DNA of 64,000 nt from Sporomusa sphaeroides DSM 2875 (GTDB taxonomy: Bacteria; Bacillota; Negativicutes; Sporomusales; Sporomusaceae), in the NCBI RefSeq assembly GCF_001941975.2, contig NZ_CP146991.1, positions 2,634,501 to 2,698,500 of the forward strand. The letters run 5' to 3'. The first letter of the stretch is position 1. Each line of letters begins with the position of its first letter. Shown piece after piece: positions 62,356 to 64,000 of this stretch. A model generated the notes under the pieces. It did no database searches. It was given only the letters and a program-made list of their open reading frames with translations, and was not told the DNA's origin. The translations under genes were made by a program, and so were the position numbers.

Positions 62356-62820
62356 CTGGGAGGCGCTGATCGCCCCGTCAGCGTATAACCTGTCCATCCG
62401 CTCATAATTAACTGTCGCATTGTCCAGATTGGCCTTGGCTTGATCGGCGAACGCCCGGGCCTGCTGGATTTCCTGCGGACGGGTACCGTTCACAAGCTGC
62501 TCATAGTTGGCTTTCGCCACCGCGAGCGCCGCCTCGGCCTGGGCCTTCTGCGCCAGAATGTCTTGCGGGTCGATGCGGGCCACTGTCTGTCCGGCCTTTA
62601 CCATATCCCCCTCCGCTACCATTAATTGGGCGACCTTGCCGGTGACCTTGCTGCTAACAGTTACAATCGTACCGCTTACACGCGCATCGTCAGTGCCGAC
62701 ATACCGGGTCGTATAATACCAGTAGCCTCCTCCCGCGAGAATGCCTATCACCACAAATACAACCAACAGACCAATTGTCAGCCTGCGTTTTTTTTCAGTA
62801 CCAGTTCCATTCTCGCTCAT
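62347..62820 (-). pseudogene. 5' part of an emrA-type membrane fusion gene, fused by deletion
   Basis: About 158 codons of an HlyD/EmrA adaptor: membrane anchor (LTIGLLVVFVVIGILAGGGY), first beta-barrel/lipoyl part (VGTDDARVSGTIVTVSSKVT, GKVAQLMVAEGDMVKAGQTV) and half of the coiled coil, ending at YADGAISASQRDN. The rest of emrA and most of emrB are deleted. GAGGAGG precedes the ATG, so a truncated, probably useless protein is still made. Confidence 0.85.
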
Positions 62821-62921
62821 TCCTAGTCCTCCTCATTACTAGTCAGTTAAAACAGGTATTGTCGGTAGTCAGGCACTTCGGAGAAAAAGTTCCTTCCTAA
62901 TTTAATTCACGAATTTCATAA

Positions 62922-63431
62922 TCATCGCTTTTTAGAACCGGTTGTAGTTCGAATTGCGGCAGTTACATCTGCTAAAAACCTGCTGGCAAATTCTAGTTCA
63001 TCTTGACTATATGTACTAAAAATTTGCTTAAAAACTTCTTCCGCCTCCTTGTGCGAGATTTCATGAAGTTCAAAAACTTTTCTTCCCAGCGGCTTTAAGC
63101 GGTAGTAAATTTCTTTTTGGTTATCTGCCAGGCGATACGCTTCAATCATGTTCTTCTTTATCAGTTTAGCTGCTATCTTGGAAATACCGCCTTTGGTTAT
63201 ATTTAGTTTTTTGGCAATAGCCGTTGTATTGAACATTTCATTGCGTTCAATACAGTCAATGACATGACATTCTGCCAGAGAAACACTTACATTACGCAGT
63301 TCTTCATGTCCCTGTTCCAGCAGGTTATTTTCTAAAACTTGCTTCTTATATTCTTCCACATCATTAAAATGATACAGTAAGACTTCGAATTGTTTAATTA
63401 GTTTCTGAACTCTCTGTTCTTTATTTTGCAT
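62922..63431 (-). CDS. MarR-family regulator
   Basis: A 169-residue winged-helix protein (FNTTAIAKKLNITKGGISKI, AAKLIKKNMIEAYRLADNQK). It lies upstream of the broken emrAB pair, whose repressor it may have been. It is divergent from a cyclase gene with a strong promoter that carries GTTTCC/GGAAAC sites, so it probably now controls that gene. No good ribosome site is visible; the ATG at 63431 is favoured over one two codons earlier. Confidence 0.83.
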   Translation of the reverse strand: MQNKEQRVQKLIKQFEVLLYHFNDVEEYKKQVLENNLLEQGHEELRNVSVSLAECHVIDCIERNEMFNTTAIAKKLNITKGGISKIAAKLIKKNMIEAYRLADNQKEIYYRLKPLGRKVFELHEISHKEAEEVFKQIFSTYSQDELEFASRFLADVTAAIRTTTGSKKR

Positions 63432-63533
63432 ACTCAACCCAACTTTTCAGATGTCAATCTTAATTTAATTTTTATTATACAGTATGTAAATATCCAAAGC
63501 CAGCATAATTGTTTCCATGTCAATAAAATTTGG

Positions 63534-63582
63534 TTGACTCGGAAACAATATCGTTTTATAATAAAATTGTTTCCAAGGAAAC
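63534..63582 (+). promoter_or_regulatory. Promoter of cyclase gene with GTTTCC operators
   Basis: TTGACT (63534-63539), 17-bp spacer and perfect TATAAT (63557-63562). A palindrome GTTTCCAAGGAAAC (63569-63582) lies where transcription should start. A GGAAAC half-site is in the spacer and a GTTTCC half-site is at 63511-63516. This is a repressor-type layout, probably for the divergent MarR protein. Confidence 0.8.
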
Positions 63583-63609
63583 CAACATTGTTACAAGGAG
63601 CGATGCATA

Positions 63610-64000
63610 ATGAAAATTGATCTGTCAGTTACTGTTACCGAAGAAATTCTACAATTAATGTCAAGTATGACTGCTACTGGTCAAATACCCCCTGTTGTTC
63701 AATTCGGACATATCGGCACCCACTTCGACGTGATGAACAAAAAATTTCCGCTGGAGAATACCGAACGAAGAGGAATACTCTTTGATGTCAGCCACGTAAA
63801 AGAAAGAGAAATTGAAGCAAGCGATATCAATCTGGACAAAATCACTGAACACGATTTTATTATGTTTTATACCGGCTGCTTACAAGAAAACAAATTCGGA
63901 ACTGCTGAATATCTCAAAACCCGGCTCGAATTATCTGATGCGCTAATAACCGATCTTGTAAACAAAAAGGTAAGCATGATTGGCATTGATTTCCCAGGTA
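63610..64000 (+). CDS. Cyclase-family (kynurenine formamidase-like) hydrolase, 3' end outside window
   Basis: The first 130 residues show the cyclase/formamidase metal motif HIGTHFDVM (family HxGTHxD), preceded by PPVVQFGHIG and followed by ILFDVSH and DFIMFYTG. Family members are Mn- or Zn-dependent amide hydrolases such as KynB. AAGGAG lies nine bases before the ATG. The gene runs off the window. Confidence 0.85.
   Translation, partial: MKIDLSVTVTEEILQLMSSMTATGQIPPVVQFGHIGTHFDVMNKKFPLENTERRGILFDVSHVKEREIEASDINLDKITEHDFIMFYTGCLQENKFGTAEYLKTRLELSDALITDLVNKKVSMIGIDFPG

Overview
The window looks like chromosome of a spore-forming, diderm (outer-membrane) Firmicute of the Negativicutes, most likely Sporomusaceae (Sporomusa/Pelosinus relatives). 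The evidence is an S-layer-homology porin (25317-26624) together with sporulation genes (spoIIP, two coat-F-like proteins), Firmicute-style regulation (Tyr T-box, cobalamin, c-di-GMP and two fluoride riboswitches) and anaerobe-type rubrerythrin. No rRNA or tRNA gene and no CRISPR array was seen. The species is inferred from gene content, not from a marker gene.

Layout. 1-2.9 kb: 5' end of a collagen-like gene, an MBL-fold hydrolase and an acetyltransferase behind a MerR-type promoter. 3.2-8.1 kb: 5-oxoprolinase genes pxpB-pxpC-pxpA with an NRAMP-like transporter, divergent from a ycsI-like gene. 8.2-12.2 kb: metN-metI-metQ plus a DUF169 gene, then msrB. 12.5-15.7 kb: a CNNM/CorC protein, a tyrosyl-tRNA synthetase lacking its S4 domain behind a Tyr T-box, and a TetR regulator. 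15.8-20 kb: a PAS/PucR regulator behind a c-di-GMP riboswitch, a methyl-accepting chemotaxis protein (MCP) and an MCP remnant. 20.1-28.2 kb: a nickel/peptide-type ABC transporter and SLH porin behind a duplicated promoter/cobalamin-riboswitch leader, divergent from a LysR gene. 28.5-33.2 kb: Fur regulator, a secreted protein with an in-frame UGA, spoIIP, DUF1007 plus NicO metal transporter, zinc-ribbon protein. 33.5-36.6 kb: a fluoride operon (DUF190-crcB-HAD), MerR and a 59-aa winged-helix protein. 36.6-37.8 kb: debris of a contractile-tail spike module. 38-44 kb: gdhA, a receiver/PEP-synthase-like protein and a second fluoride-riboswitch operon of unknown genes. 44-50.5 kb: DUF421, spore coat proteins, DtxR regulator and a Mn/Zn-type ABC transporter. 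50.7-52.6 kb: an IS1182-like element. 52.6-64 kb: two LysR genes, a Cys-rich protein, MarR regulators, an ATL protein, BenE-like transporter, second CNNM protein, rubrerythrin, a deletion-fused emrA/emrB pair and a cyclase gene that runs off the window.

Two themes stand out. First, riboswitch control is dense: fluoride twice, one of these on a gene pair of unknown function, and cobalamin once intact plus once truncated. Second, gene decay is widespread. Deletion-fused emrAB, an internally deleted VOC gene, a C-terminally truncated tyrS, amidase and MCP stubs, a spike gene with a one-base frameshift and a UGA-interrupted secreted protein all lie between otherwise intact housekeeping operons.
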